Made by a program: the position numbers and the translations under genes | Part shown: in pieces, positions 6,385 through 13,782 of the stretch | Layout of the letters: each line of letters starts with the position of its first letter | How positions within the stretch are numbered: the stretch's first letter is position 1 | The notes under the pieces: model-generated | What the model was told of the DNA's origin: nothing | The model's input: the letters and a program-made list of their open reading frames with translations, nothing else | Database searches by the model: none | Source of the DNA: a virus | Strand: one strand, 5' to 3' | DNA: 21,818 nt | Virus record (IMG/VR): IMGVR_UViG_3300027836_000544 | Location: 1 to 21,818 of that record

Positions 6385-6413
6385 TTGACACCTCCTTCGG
6401 GAGGTGTTATAAT
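6385..6413 (+). promoter_or_regulatory. Perfect-consensus sigma70 promoter before the VWA gene
   Basis: TTGACA (6385-6390), a 17-nt spacer and TATAAT (6408-6413) form a second perfect promoter, 29 nt upstream of the VWA gene's ATG and 16 nt after the AAA+ gene's stop. Its spacer is almost entirely occupied by the hairpin annotated next. Confidence 0.82.
6388..6407 (+). terminator. CUUCGG-capped hairpin, possible terminator or mRNA stabiliser
   Basis: The arms ACACCTCC (6388-6395) and GGAGGTGT (6400-6407) pair perfectly over 8 bp around a TTCG loop closed by C-G, the unusually stable cUUCGg tetraloop that is common in T4 intercistronic regions. It is followed by TATAATATAT, which is AU-rich but not a classical U-tract, so termination of the upstream AAA+ transcript may be partial. 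It could instead protect the 3' end of that mRNA. Confidence 0.6.
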
Positions 6414-6442
6414 ATATACATATAGCAAATTTAGGAGCAAAA

Positions 6443-7633
6443 ATGTCACACGTAGATCCGGTTGTTGATAAGATTATTGTAGCAAGAGTAGGACTGTTGT
6501 TACGTCATCCATTTTTTGGAAATATGGCTACCCGATTAAAAATTCAAGACGGCAGTGATTGGTGCTCTACAGCGGCCACTGATGGACGCCACATGTTTTA
6601 CAATCGAGAATTTTTTGAAAAACTAACTCCAAAAGAAGTTGAGTTTGTACTAGCACACGAAATTCTACATAATGTATTCGATCATATGAATCGAAACGAA
6701 GGCCGTAACAGACGCATCTGGAATGCCGCTGTTGACTACACTGTTAACGGCCAATTGATTCGCGACCGTATTGGTGACCAACCTAAAGGTATTGATATCT
6801 TTCATGATCCTAAACACTATGGGAAGCCTGCAGAACAAATCTACGACGAATTATTTGAAAAGTACGACGAAGAAGAATTGGCTGCATTAGGCCAATTACT
6901 TGACGAACATTTAGATAACGAGGGTGACGGCAAAAATGGAAATGGACCTCCTCAGTATTCTAAAGAAGAATTAAAACAAATCCGCGACGAAATTCGTGAA
7001 GCCACTATCCAAGCGGCCAATGCGGCAGGTGCGGGTAATGTACCTGCCAATATTCAACGAATGATCAAGGAACTTACAGAGCCTAAGATGAATTGGCGTG
7101 AAATTTTGCGCCAACAAATACAAAGCACTATCAAGAATGACTACACTTTTATGCGCCCGAACCGTAAGGGCTGGCACATGAACGCTATTTTGCCTGGTAC
7201 TAACTTTGACGAAACTATTGATATCTGTATTGGTATTGATATGAGCGGTAGTATTAGCGATAGCCAAGCAAAAGATTTTATCGGTGAAATCAAAGGTATT
7301 ATGGACCAATATCAAGACTACAAAATTAAACTGTGGTGTTTTGATACGCAGGTGTATAATGAAGCAGATTTTGACGGAACCGGCGGTGACGACATTATGG
7401 AGTATGAAGTTATTGGCGGCGGCGGAACTGAATTCGATGTCAACTGGAGTTACATGAAAGAACATGATATTAACCCTAAAAAGTTTATCATGTTCACAGA
7501 TGGTTATCCATGGGGTAGCTGGGGTGATGAAAACTACTGCGATACGGTATTCATTATTCACGGAAACAACAGTATTGTACCACCTTGGGGCAATTACGCA
7601 TATTATGAACAAGACGGTGCAACTAGAAACTGA
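6443..7633 (+). CDS. Metallopeptidase-like plus VWA domain protein (DUF2201-type), MoxR partner
   Basis: The 396-residue product begins with a putative metallopeptidase domain containing HEILH (His72, Glu73, His76), the zinc-binding HExxH pattern, followed by NVFDH. A central acidic and glycine-rich linker (about residues 155-175) leads through a helical region to a C-terminal VWA-like domain whose metal-ion-dependent adhesion site is intact: DMSGS with Asp266, Ser268 and Ser270, Thr329 in GGGGTEFD, and Asp353 in FTDGYPWG. This two-domain layout corresponds to the DUF2201_N plus VWA-like family found next to MoxR ATPases. The start follows AGGAG (6433-6437). The pair should act together as an ATP-driven remodelling or metal-insertion complex, but whether the peptidase site is active and what the substrate is are unknown. 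The last 29 nt overlap the next gene. Confidence 0.9.
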   Translation: MSHVDPVVDKIIVARVGLLLRHPFFGNMATRLKIQDGSDWCSTAATDGRHMFYNREFFEKLTPKEVEFVLAHEILHNVFDHMNRNEGRNRRIWNAAVDYTVNGQLIRDRIGDQPKGIDIFHDPKHYGKPAEQIYDELFEKYDEEELAALGQLLDEHLDNEGDGKNGNGPPQYSKEELKQIRDEIREATIQAANAAGAGNVPANIQRMIKELTEPKMNWREILRQQIQSTIKNDYTFMRPNRKGWHMNAILPGTNFDETIDICIGIDMSGSISDSQAKDFIGEIKGIMDQYQDYKIKLWCFDTQVYNEADFDGTGGDDIMEYEVIGGGGTEFDVNWSYMKEHDINPKKFIMFTDGYPWGSWGDENYCDTVFIIHGNNSIVPPWGNYAYYEQDGATRN

Positions 7634-8171
7634 TGCGTTCAGCGCTGGTCAGATTGAAAGTAAAATTTGGGCAGCAGAAGAATTAGAAAGAGTAGCGGCT
7701 CATACTCACAACCTCAGGATCACAATCCTAGGCGGATGGTATGGGCTTCTTCACTTTATTCTCAAGGCTCGAGGACAACAAATGATCGAATGGTGCCGTA
7801 GCTACGACCTTGATCCTATGGCGTGTTCTACTGCCAATGTTGTTAATAACACTTGGGAATCTAAGGAGTGGGCTTTTAAAAGTTATCCCAAGGATGCTAA
7901 TACCGTTAAGTACGATGATGAAACTAATTGTGTAATTAATACTTCAACAGAACATTTTGACAGTCAAGAATGGTTTAACAATATTAGCAAAGGTATGCTA
8001 TGCGTACTTCAAGGTAATAACTTAATTATAGAAGATCATGTTAATCGTCCAGAAAGTTTAGAGCACTTTAAATCAATGTTTCCTTTAGAAACTATACTGT
8101 TTACAGGTGAGAAATATTTTGATTTTAAGGAAAATTCATATACACGGTATATGATAATTGGACACAAATAA
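7605..8171 (+). CDS. Putative SAM-dependent methyltransferase-like protein
   Basis: The frame is open further upstream, but that part lies antisense to no function and inside the VWA gene; the ATG at 7605 gives a 188-residue protein overlapping the VWA gene by 29 nt. Features suggesting a class I Rossmann methyltransferase are a strand plus glycine loop ITILGGWYG (residues 39-47), an acidic turn SYDLDP (66-71) where SAM hydroxyls are normally bound, and VINTSTEHF (110-118) at the position of motif IV. The C-terminal part ends with strand-like RYMIIG. No target-recognition domain is present, so the substrate (nucleic acid, protein or small molecule) cannot be told. Placement right after the MoxR/VWA pair suggests shared expression. 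The enzyme class is inferred from motif layout only. Confidence 0.6.
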   Translation: MNKTVQLETDAFSAGQIESKIWAAEELERVAAHTHNLRITILGGWYGLLHFILKARGQQMIEWCRSYDLDPMACSTANVVNNTWESKEWAFKSYPKDANTVKYDDETNCVINTSTEHFDSQEWFNNISKGMLCVLQGNNLIIEDHVNRPESLEHFKSMFPLETILFTGEKYFDFKENSYTRYMIIGHK

Positions 8172-8452
8172 TGGCAATTAAAAACGGCAAACCAAATTCA
8201 TTAAACTATTTTGATTTACGCAGAGTTGAATTTCCTGCATTTCATTTTTATTTTACTAATTTGTTAAAAAACACCCCTAACTATGTAAAGCAAATTGATC
8301 AGTGGATCTATAATAATTTAAACAGTAGATATTACGTAGGTCAAGCCCTAGAACTTGATGCAAACAATAATTTAGTTTATGTTACTAGGGTAGGATTTGA
8401 AGCAGAAAAAGAACTTAGTTTCTTCAGAATTGCCTGCCCGATTTTATATTGA
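8171..8452 (+). CDS. Small hypothetical phage protein (93 aa)
   Basis: The ATG shares one base with the stop of the methyltransferase-like gene. The product is rich in aromatic residues, with a segment FPAFHFYFTNLL followed by a helix (IDQWIYNNL) and a strand-rich second half ending in FFRIACPILY. No membrane helix or catalytic motif is evident. The hydrophobic pattern suggests a compact soluble domain. I cannot assign a family. A 39-nt gap with a strong Shine-Dalgarno separates it from the next gene. Confidence 0.75.
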   Translation: MAIKNGKPNSLNYFDLRRVEFPAFHFYFTNLLKNTPNYVKQIDQWIYNNLNSRYYVGQALELDANNNLVYVTRVGFEAEKELSFFRIACPILY

Positions 8453-8491
8453 TGATAATTAAGTATGTATTTTATTCATTAAGGAGAAACC

Positions 8492-8737
8492 ATGACAGAA
8501 GAAGTACAAAATCTACCTGAGCAAGCCCCAGCTCAACCAGCACAAGAAAAAGGTGCCGATTTAAACATTAATGATTTAAATGCTCTTAAGCAAATTATTG
8601 ATGTTGCTAGTTCGAGAGGCGCATTTAAACCTGGAAACGAAATGGTTGCTGTTGGCCAAGTTTATGAAAAACTGTCTTCATTCTTAGAAGCAGTGGCTAA
8701 ACAAGCCGAAGCAACAAAAGAAAAAACTGGAGTATAA
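8492..8737 (+). CDS. Small hypothetical protein with Pro/Gln/Ala-rich N-terminus (81 aa)
   Basis: The start follows a strong Shine-Dalgarno AAGGAG (8481-8486). Residues 1-20 are Pro/Gln/Ala-rich and probably disordered. The remainder forms two predicted helices: INDLNALKQIIDVASSRG (26-43) and a second containing VYEKLSSFLEAVAKQ. I recall similar short proteins in T4-like cyanophage genomes, without known function. The two-helix layout suggests a homodimer or adaptor. It is followed after 1 nt by the next gene, whose Shine-Dalgarno lies inside its 3' end. Confidence 0.8.
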   Translation: MTEEVQNLPEQAPAQPAQEKGADLNINDLNALKQIIDVASSRGAFKPGNEMVAVGQVYEKLSSFLEAVAKQAEATKEKTGV

Positions 8738-8738
8738 A

Positions 8739-9362
8739 ATGGAACTAAAACATGTAGGTAGAGTTGTCAGTAACGGTCGTAAATGCCTTATAGCATATAG
8801 AACCTTACCAGGAGATTCAAATAATTGCTTGATTGTTCCCACAGAAAGTCTAACTGATTCACAGCATGATGCAATTATTAACTTAGTTAATAGTACAGCC
8901 GGACAAGATGCTAACGAATTTGCAGAAGTTATGGCTAGAACGAATTTTCCAGATGGTAGTATCATGTTAGCTAACCTACATGTTAACGGAAGATTGATTA
9001 AGGTTCCGACTAATCAAATTGAAATGACTCCAAACACGCAGATGAAAATTTTGCTGTCGGAATTAAATCAAATAATTGCAGAACAACGGGGTGTAACAGT
9101 AGATACCTTGGCTATCTCAACTAGAGAGGATAAAAAATCCGAAGTAAGAGAAATTGCATCGGCTCATGACATTAGTCCCAAAGCCGGTGAAGATGTCACT
9201 AAAACTGTTGCTGAACGTCATGAAGAAGCTGAATCATTATCGTTAGATCCAGAACAACAAGCTTCTAAACTACGTAGCGAAGCAGATCGTCTATACAAAC
9301 AGGCTGCTATTTTAAGAAAAGAAGCCGAAGATTTAAGTCCAACAAAGAAAAAAGAAAAGTGA
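8739..9362 (+). CDS. Hypothetical phage protein with C-terminal coiled coil (207 aa)
   Basis: The ATG at 8739 follows GGAG (8729-8732) located in the end of the preceding gene. Residues 1-120 form an alpha/beta domain (HVGRVVSNGRKCLIAYRTLPG) with a segment LTDSQHDAIINLV. Residues 125-207 are charged and Ala/Glu/Lys-rich, with ASKLRSEADRLYKQAAILRK predicting a long helix or coiled coil, and end in a Lys-rich tail. The domain arrangement suggests a structural or assembly partner rather than an enzyme. It looks like an unnamed protein shared by T4-like marine phages, from memory only. The stop overlaps the next gene's GTG start. Confidence 0.8.
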   Translation: MELKHVGRVVSNGRKCLIAYRTLPGDSNNCLIVPTESLTDSQHDAIINLVNSTAGQDANEFAEVMARTNFPDGSIMLANLHVNGRLIKVPTNQIEMTPNTQMKILLSELNQIIAEQRGVTVDTLAISTREDKKSEVREIASAHDISPKAGEDVTKTVAERHEEAESLSLDPEQQASKLRSEADRLYKQAAILRKEAEDLSPTKKKEK

Positions 9363-9679
9363 CTCTAAAAGGAAAAAACTTTCCTAAAGACGTTATTGCA
9401 CATTGGCCAGAAGTATTTGGTGAGATCAATCTCAACGTAGTACCTCTCAAGTATTTACATACTATCAACGTGACTTTTAAAGATGGTAAAATCTGGGAAA
9501 TAGATGTTAATAAGAATGGTAAAAACAATAATTGGGATTCTTTTGAAAAAGAAATCCAAGAAATATTTCTTACCTATGAAGATAATATTGACAACATAGA
9601 TTTTCAAATAAACACAGAAAAAGTAAAAAACGATATTATGAAAATTACAAACAAATTTTTAAAGAAAAAGAAACTATAA
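9359..9679 (+). CDS. Small hypothetical phage protein (106 aa), GTG start
   Basis: The frame begins with GTG at 9359, overlapping the preceding stop by 4 nt; no clear Shine-Dalgarno is present, so expression probably depends on translational coupling. The first part has a Trp/Pro segment (AHWPEVFG) and a strand pair (INVTFKDGKIWEIDV). The middle is acidic (FLTYEDNIDNIDF) and the C-terminus is a basic helix ending in a Lys run. No family is recognised. The stop shares a base with the thyX ATG. Confidence 0.75.
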   Translation: MTLKGKNFPKDVIAHWPEVFGEINLNVVPLKYLHTINVTFKDGKIWEIDVNKNGKNNNWDSFEKEIQEIFLTYEDNIDNIDFQINTEKVKNDIMKITNKFLKKKKL

Positions 9680-10365
9680 TGAACGTTAGATTGCTGTCCT
9701 ATTCTCAACCTACAGCAGAATTTTTTGATCAAGGAATTTTGAATGCACAAGAGCTAATTGCCTATTGTGCCCGTGTATCAAATCCTAGTAATCAATTTAA
9801 TACAGATACAAGTGAAAAACTTATTCGATACTTAATAAAACATCAGCACTGGTCGCCGCTTGAAATGGTCAGTGCATGTATTGAAATCACAACAACCCGA
9901 GATATTGCCCGACAAATTCTTAGACATAGAAGTTTTAGCTTCCAAGAATTCAGTCAACGATATGCTGATCCTACTAAAGACTTGTCGTTTGTTCTTAGAG
10001 AGACTCGACTACAAGACCCTAAAAATAGACAAAATAGCATAGAGGTTGTGCAAGACAATCCTGAGGCACGGGTCTTGGCCCAAGGTTGGGAACGTGCTCA
10101 AACTCGTGTTAAACTTGCCGCTATTGAAGCATATAACTGGGCCATAGAAAACGGCATTGCCAAAGAACAGGCACGTGCCGTTCTTCCCGAAGGTATGATG
10201 GAAAGCCGTTTATATATGAACGGAACACTACGTAGCTGGATTCACTTTATTGAATTGCGTAGCGCAAATGGTACACAAAAAGAACATCAAGAAGTAGCCA
10301 AGGCGTGTGCTTCAGTTATTGCGTCTGTTTTTCCGCTAGCTTCAGACTTAATAAGTATTGATTAA
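9679..10365 (+). CDS. thyX: Flavin-dependent thymidylate synthase ThyX
   Basis: ThyX methylates dUMP to dTMP using methylene-tetrahydrofolate, FAD and NADPH, and phages carry it to supply thymidine for genome replication. The signature RHRxxSxxxxSxR appears as RHRSFSFQEFSQR (residues 82-94), preceded by the conserved HxxWSPLE segment (55-62) containing the flavin/dUMP-contacting histidine region. ARAVLPEGMM near residues 170-180 and LRSWIHFIELR are the usual C-terminal motifs that bind dUMP. The length of 228 aa is normal. The ATG shares one base with the preceding stop. The 3' end overlaps the convergent - strand gene by 50 nt, and no terminator hairpin separates them. The assignment is secure. 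Confidence 0.96.
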   Translation: MNVRLLSYSQPTAEFFDQGILNAQELIAYCARVSNPSNQFNTDTSEKLIRYLIKHQHWSPLEMVSACIEITTTRDIARQILRHRSFSFQEFSQRYADPTKDLSFVLRETRLQDPKNRQNSIEVVQDNPEARVLAQGWERAQTRVKLAAIEAYNWAIENGIAKEQARAVLPEGMMESRLYMNGTLRSWIHFIELRSANGTQKEHQEVAKACASVIASVFPLASDLISID

Positions 10366-11401
10366 ACCTACTTTCTAACCAAGCCCAGTCGTTAATTTTT
10401 CGAAGACCGTCTGGGTTTTGTCTATTATCTAATCCAAATTTTCTACCAGCGATTGCTCCTGCTACTACATATTGTCCATATGTAGTTTTTTTGCCTCTTG
10501 TACACCAGGCAGCAAGTCTTTTATCAGTTTCTAATTGTACTTGACGATCAATTACCGCACTGGCTAATTTAGCACATTCTCTAAATGCAGCTCTCCAAGT
10601 AGAGAAGGGGCTTGTATCAAAGTTATTGTAATTACTAACTTGTTCCATAATTTTAATATTAGCACCAATACTAGTAGTAATATCAACACTATCTCTATTG
10701 GCTTGTAAAATTAAATGTCTTGGAATTAGTTTAACTCCACCGTTTCCATAAACTAGATCATTTACTTTATTTTTACTCTGCCAAATATGTACTACATCAA
10801 AATCCCAACTTGGAACTTCATAATCAAAGTTAAAATCTTCCGCAATTTCTGCATCAGCATCTACTACCCAGAAAAAATCAGTTGAACTAGCAACTGCCGC
10901 ACAAAAGTGAGCATTAAAAATTCCTTTGATATTTTGTATGCGTTTAGCGTGTGGATATTTTGTCAGTAAATGTTGAAAATTGTTATCTGCATTTTTTTCT
11001 TTATATGACAAAAAGAATACATCATATAGCTTAGTATAAAAAATGCCAAAGTCTATAAACTTCACATTATTAAAAAAATTCTTTTCAAACTCATCATCAG
11101 TAAATGTGTAGTCTTTAGGAATTAAAAACAAATTAGAATATTTTAACAATTGGTGATGCACATAAGATTCGTCCCAATTTGGAATCGAAAAATGCTGCAT
11201 ATCAGTTGTCATGCCTATGTCTGCTGGGATTAACCAAAACATTTTAGTGTTAACTTGATTCATTAATCGTTTAGCATAAATGACATAATTAAATTCTTTG
11301 TCAACCTGAATTGTTTTAGACTTAGGATACTTGGCTTTTAACCAATTAAGTTTATACTCAGGAAACTCTTTTTCGTGATAAAATACAATATCGTAAAACA
11401 T
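10316..11401 (-). CDS. Glycosyltransferase-like protein with internal domain duplication
   Basis: The 361-residue product contains two copies of one glycosyltransferase-like unit. The second copy (from about residue 127) reads DVFFLSYKE...AKRIQNIKGIFNAH...FFWVVDADAEI with an Asp181-x-Asp183 motif suited to binding a nucleotide-sugar with a metal ion, then YGNGGVKLIP (218-227) and SPFSTWRAAFREC (264-276). The first copy (residues 4-64) starts DIVFYHEKE and ends in FWLIPADIGM, where the first Asp is replaced by Pro, so it is probably inactive. The second copy closely resembles the neighbouring upstream gene. The likely role is transfer of sugars to virion proteins or DNA, which is inference. 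The start shares a base with the upstream stop; the 3' end overlaps thyX in the opposite direction. Confidence 0.72.
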   Translation of the reverse strand: MFYDIVFYHEKEFPEYKLNWLKAKYPKSKTIQVDKEFNYVIYAKRLMNQVNTKMFWLIPADIGMTTDMQHFSIPNWDESYVHHQLLKYSNLFLIPKDYTFTDDEFEKNFFNNVKFIDFGIFYTKLYDVFFLSYKEKNADNNFQHLLTKYPHAKRIQNIKGIFNAHFCAAVASSTDFFWVVDADAEIAEDFNFDYEVPSWDFDVVHIWQSKNKVNDLVYGNGGVKLIPRHLILQANRDSVDITTSIGANIKIMEQVSNYNNFDTSPFSTWRAAFRECAKLASAVIDRQVQLETDKRLAAWCTRGKKTTYGQYVVAGAIAGRKFGLDNRQNPDGLRKINDWAWLESRFNQYLLSLKLAEKQTQ

Positions 11402-12321
11402 TATTCTTTGTCCAATACATTAAATTCTATTCTAGTATAGTCAACGTGTACCATTTTAAAAAATTTACTAGCTTCTACATCTAACACACTTATAGGTAAG
11501 GTTAATCGAGATTTAAGCTCTGTTCCTAATCTTTCAGCTTCTTGCAAGGCTTCATCTTCTGTTTTAACAGTTAACGAATCCCAGATTGAATCTAAATGAT
11601 CAAAATCACGCACATTGACATAATTCCACGATTTATCAAAATTTGTCATATAGCAACCTTGGCGTGCTCCAAGTATTGCCCATACACCATTCGGCACATC
11701 CATGCCAACATTCATCCATGTTATAAGTCTATGTAAATTTTTCCAGTGAATATGTTTAGTAAAGTCTTCTGCTTCAACAGTGACTCCTCTGTCTAAACTC
11801 ATTTTTACACCTTCACGGAATCCTGCTCGCCATGCTTGATATGGACTAGCATTATTATGGACGTTGCTGTAACAGGCATTCATCTGAATATACTCGGCAT
11901 CCCAACAAAAATCTACTTGTGCGTTAGGGTCGTCTGCCGGTGCATTTTCGTGTGTCTTCATATTAAGCACATATTCTTTGGGCCACAACTTCAATCCGCC
12001 GTTGCCATACATTAACCCGTTAATGGCATTGTATCCTGCCCAAGAAATAACACATTTAGATAAATCTCTATATGCATCAAAGTCAACTTCTTGATTAAAA
12101 AACTCTTCGCGCACAATATTGTCGCCGTCAACTGTGATAAACCTGTCAGTATCGCTTAACCTAGCGCAGGCTTTGTGTGCTTCGTCACTACCTTTTACTC
12201 CGTGTACCCGTTTTGCCCAGGGTGCTTTATTACATAAATCTGAATAATTTTTTTCGGCATTAGGCTCGTCATAGCTAAGATAGATAATGTCAAAGTCTAT
12301 AATTTTAAATTTTTGACTCAT
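11401..12321 (-). CDS. Glycosyltransferase-like protein (paralogue of the 10316 gene)
   Basis: The 306-residue product begins with the same unit as its downstream neighbour: DIIYLSYDEPNAEKN (11-25), AKRVHGVKGSDEAHKAC, FITVDGDNI with Asp65-x-Asp67, MYGNGGLKLWP (104-114) and SPYQAWRAGFREG. The DxD-type motif after a hydrophobic strand is the mark of GT-A glycosyltransferases. The C-terminal third (from about residue 190) differs, with WMNVGMDVPNGVWAILGARQG, which has an equivalent (GQYVVAGAIAGRKFG) in the paralogue, and ends in a beta-rich tail. It is joined to the upstream gene by an ATGA overlap. Acceptor and sugar are unknown; closeness to tail-fibre genes suggests virion glycosylation. Confidence 0.72.
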   Translation of the reverse strand: MSQKFKIIDFDIIYLSYDEPNAEKNYSDLCNKAPWAKRVHGVKGSDEAHKACARLSDTDRFITVDGDNIVREEFFNQEVDFDAYRDLSKCVISWAGYNAINGLMYGNGGLKLWPKEYVLNMKTHENAPADDPNAQVDFCWDAEYIQMNACYSNVHNNASPYQAWRAGFREGVKMSLDRGVTVEAEDFTKHIHWKNLHRLITWMNVGMDVPNGVWAILGARQGCYMTNFDKSWNYVNVRDFDHLDSIWDSLTVKTEDEALQEAERLGTELKSRLTLPISVLDVEASKFFKMVHVDYTRIEFNVLDKE

Positions 12322-12953
12322 AGAGTGTCCTTTAATGCATACGAATCAAAAAATTTAATTGTAAATAGTCTAACTTTTGATGTAATAGATTCTACTATCA
12401 TTTCATGAGGTACTGTCACAGATCCGTTTGCAATTAACGAATTTAAATTAACATCAAATACTCGATACAGTATATTTTTATTTTCGTGTGCAGTTATGTA
12501 AATTTGTTTAGTATAACTAGCCACCGAGTTATGCAATCGTTGTCGTTCATCCTCATCAAGTGTTATTATCCAATTTTTATTTTCTATATCGTTAAAAACT
12601 GTAACAGTAGCATGATCAGTAGTTTGACTGATAGCCGTTAATGTTGAAGATTTAGAGTTTAGATTAATAATCTTAGGAACAATACTAAATTTATTGTTAA
12701 TATCGGTTACTACTTTAAAATTTGCAATATTTTCATTGTTAGGAACCATACTATGCAATGCATCAGCAAATATTTCAAAATATGTAGTATCGGTTTCAGC
12801 AACTTTTTGATCTGTAGTCCCGCTAATGTCCCCAGTTATTTTGTCAAAATAAACATATCGAATGTTACTAAAATTAAGAGACTCGTCAATCTCAGCAAGT
12901 CGTTCAGAAGTTAAATCAAATTCAATCTCTAAATCTTCATATTCCTCACTCAT
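12318..12953 (-). CDS. Hypothetical protein within the glycosyltransferase locus (211 aa)
   Basis: The product starts with an acidic, helical segment (SEEYEDLEIEFDLTSERLAE) and continues with strand-rich sequence of alternating hydrophobic residues and many Thr, Asn and Ser, as in phage virion or baseplate-associated proteins. No DxD motif or other catalytic signature is visible. It lies between two glycosyltransferase-like pairs, overlapping the upstream gene by 8 nt and the downstream gene by an ATGA junction, so it is co-expressed with them. It could be the acceptor protein or a structural component; the sequence does not decide. I recognise no family. Confidence 0.78.
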   Translation of the reverse strand: MSEEYEDLEIEFDLTSERLAEIDESLNFSNIRYVYFDKITGDISGTTDQKVAETDTTYFEIFADALHSMVPNNENIANFKVVTDINNKFSIVPKIINLNSKSSTLTAISQTTDHATVTVFNDIENKNWIITLDEDERQRLHNSVASYTKQIYITAHENKNILYRVFDVNLNSLIANGSVTVPHEMIVESITSKVRLFTIKFFDSYALKDTL

Positions 12954-13782
12954 TAATTTTCTCCAAATATGTTATAACTTCATCTGTTAAAAACTCGTCT
13001 TCTACGTAATGAAGGATACCACGTTGTTTAAATTGATTAATAAAAAATTCAAACTCGTCATTAAAATAATAATCGCAGGCAGGCAACCAACTATCGTAGG
13101 GTGATGGCCATCCTTGTATGTTAGATTTCATATGAGCAAACGTTAAATTTAAATTTGGGTGTACGGCAACATCATCCATGCCTGTAATTTTTAATGCTAT
13201 GGCTGCACTAACATCCATACTTACCCATCGTTGTTTTGCCTTAGGTGTCAATTTAGAATAAGCAGTTTGCCAATTATTAACTATAAACTCCAGCGTTTTA
13301 TAAAAATCAAATGCGTCAGGGGTCTTTTTAAAGTAATGAAATCCAAAATAAATGTTTGGTAAAGAGTTATGTACAAACACCTGTCTGTTTAACTCGTTAG
13401 AAACAATATTTCCCCTATAGTCTTTTACAGAAGATGCAAAAAATATATCGTGATGACTTAATAAATCCCATTTAGACGCAAGATCGTCTAGTACAATCAT
13501 GTCTGTATCTAAGACAATAGTTTCGTCATAAGGGCTAGCGTGAATAAATTTCCATCTATTTTCAACTTTCCAGACTGATTCTTCTGCATGATCTTTCCAT
13601 GGTATAGGAATAATATGATCAAATACAGATAGATATTTTTCTGATACTTGATCATTAGTTATTAAGCTGATAGAAGAATAAGTTGACTGTGTTTTTTTAA
13701 TTGACAATGCAAGCGCATAGGCCTGTCTAACATAGTCAATACCTTCACTGTTTTGTGCTATAACTAAAAAACCTTTATTCAT
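12946..13782 (-). CDS. GT8-like glycosyltransferase-like protein
   Basis: The 278-residue product opens with GFLVIAQNSEGIDYVRQAYALALSIKK, a strand-helix unit found in glycogenin/GT8-like enzymes (quoted here from residues 4-30 as separate strand and helix parts), followed by SPYDETIVLDTDMIVLDDL, in which Asp92-x-Asp94 is a metal/nucleotide-sugar-binding DxD motif. Further on, NIYFGFHYFKKT and the histidine in LTFAHMKSN correspond to later acceptor and metal-binding positions of the fold. No membrane anchor or signal is visible, so it acts in the cytoplasm of the infected cell. It is a paralogue of the upstream gene, with an 8-nt overlap on both sides. Sugar donor and acceptor are unknown. Confidence 0.75.
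   Translation of the reverse strand: MNKGFLVIAQNSEGIDYVRQAYALALSIKKTQSTYSSISLITNDQVSEKYLSVFDHIIPIPWKDHAEESVWKVENRWKFIHASPYDETIVLDTDMIVLDDLASKWDLLSHHDIFFASSVKDYRGNIVSNELNRQVFVHNSLPNIYFGFHYFKKTPDAFDFYKTLEFIVNNWQTAYSKLTPKAKQRWVSMDVSAAIALKITGMDDVAVHPNLNLTFAHMKSNIQGWPSPYDSWLPACDYYFNDEFEFFINQFKQRGILHYVEDEFLTDEVITYLEKINE

Noticed and set aside
7464-7604. In-frame extension of the methyltransferase-like protein upstream of 7605.
   Set aside because: It lies inside the VWA domain coding region, which includes the MIDAS Asp353, and adds sequence without methyltransferase features; overlap of 170 nt is unlikely when a start with a 29-nt overlap exists.
6971-7612. A 213-codon - strand frame opposite the VWA gene.
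   Set aside because: It lies entirely within a gene with intact catalytic motifs, has no promoter or RBS, and its product shows no domain.
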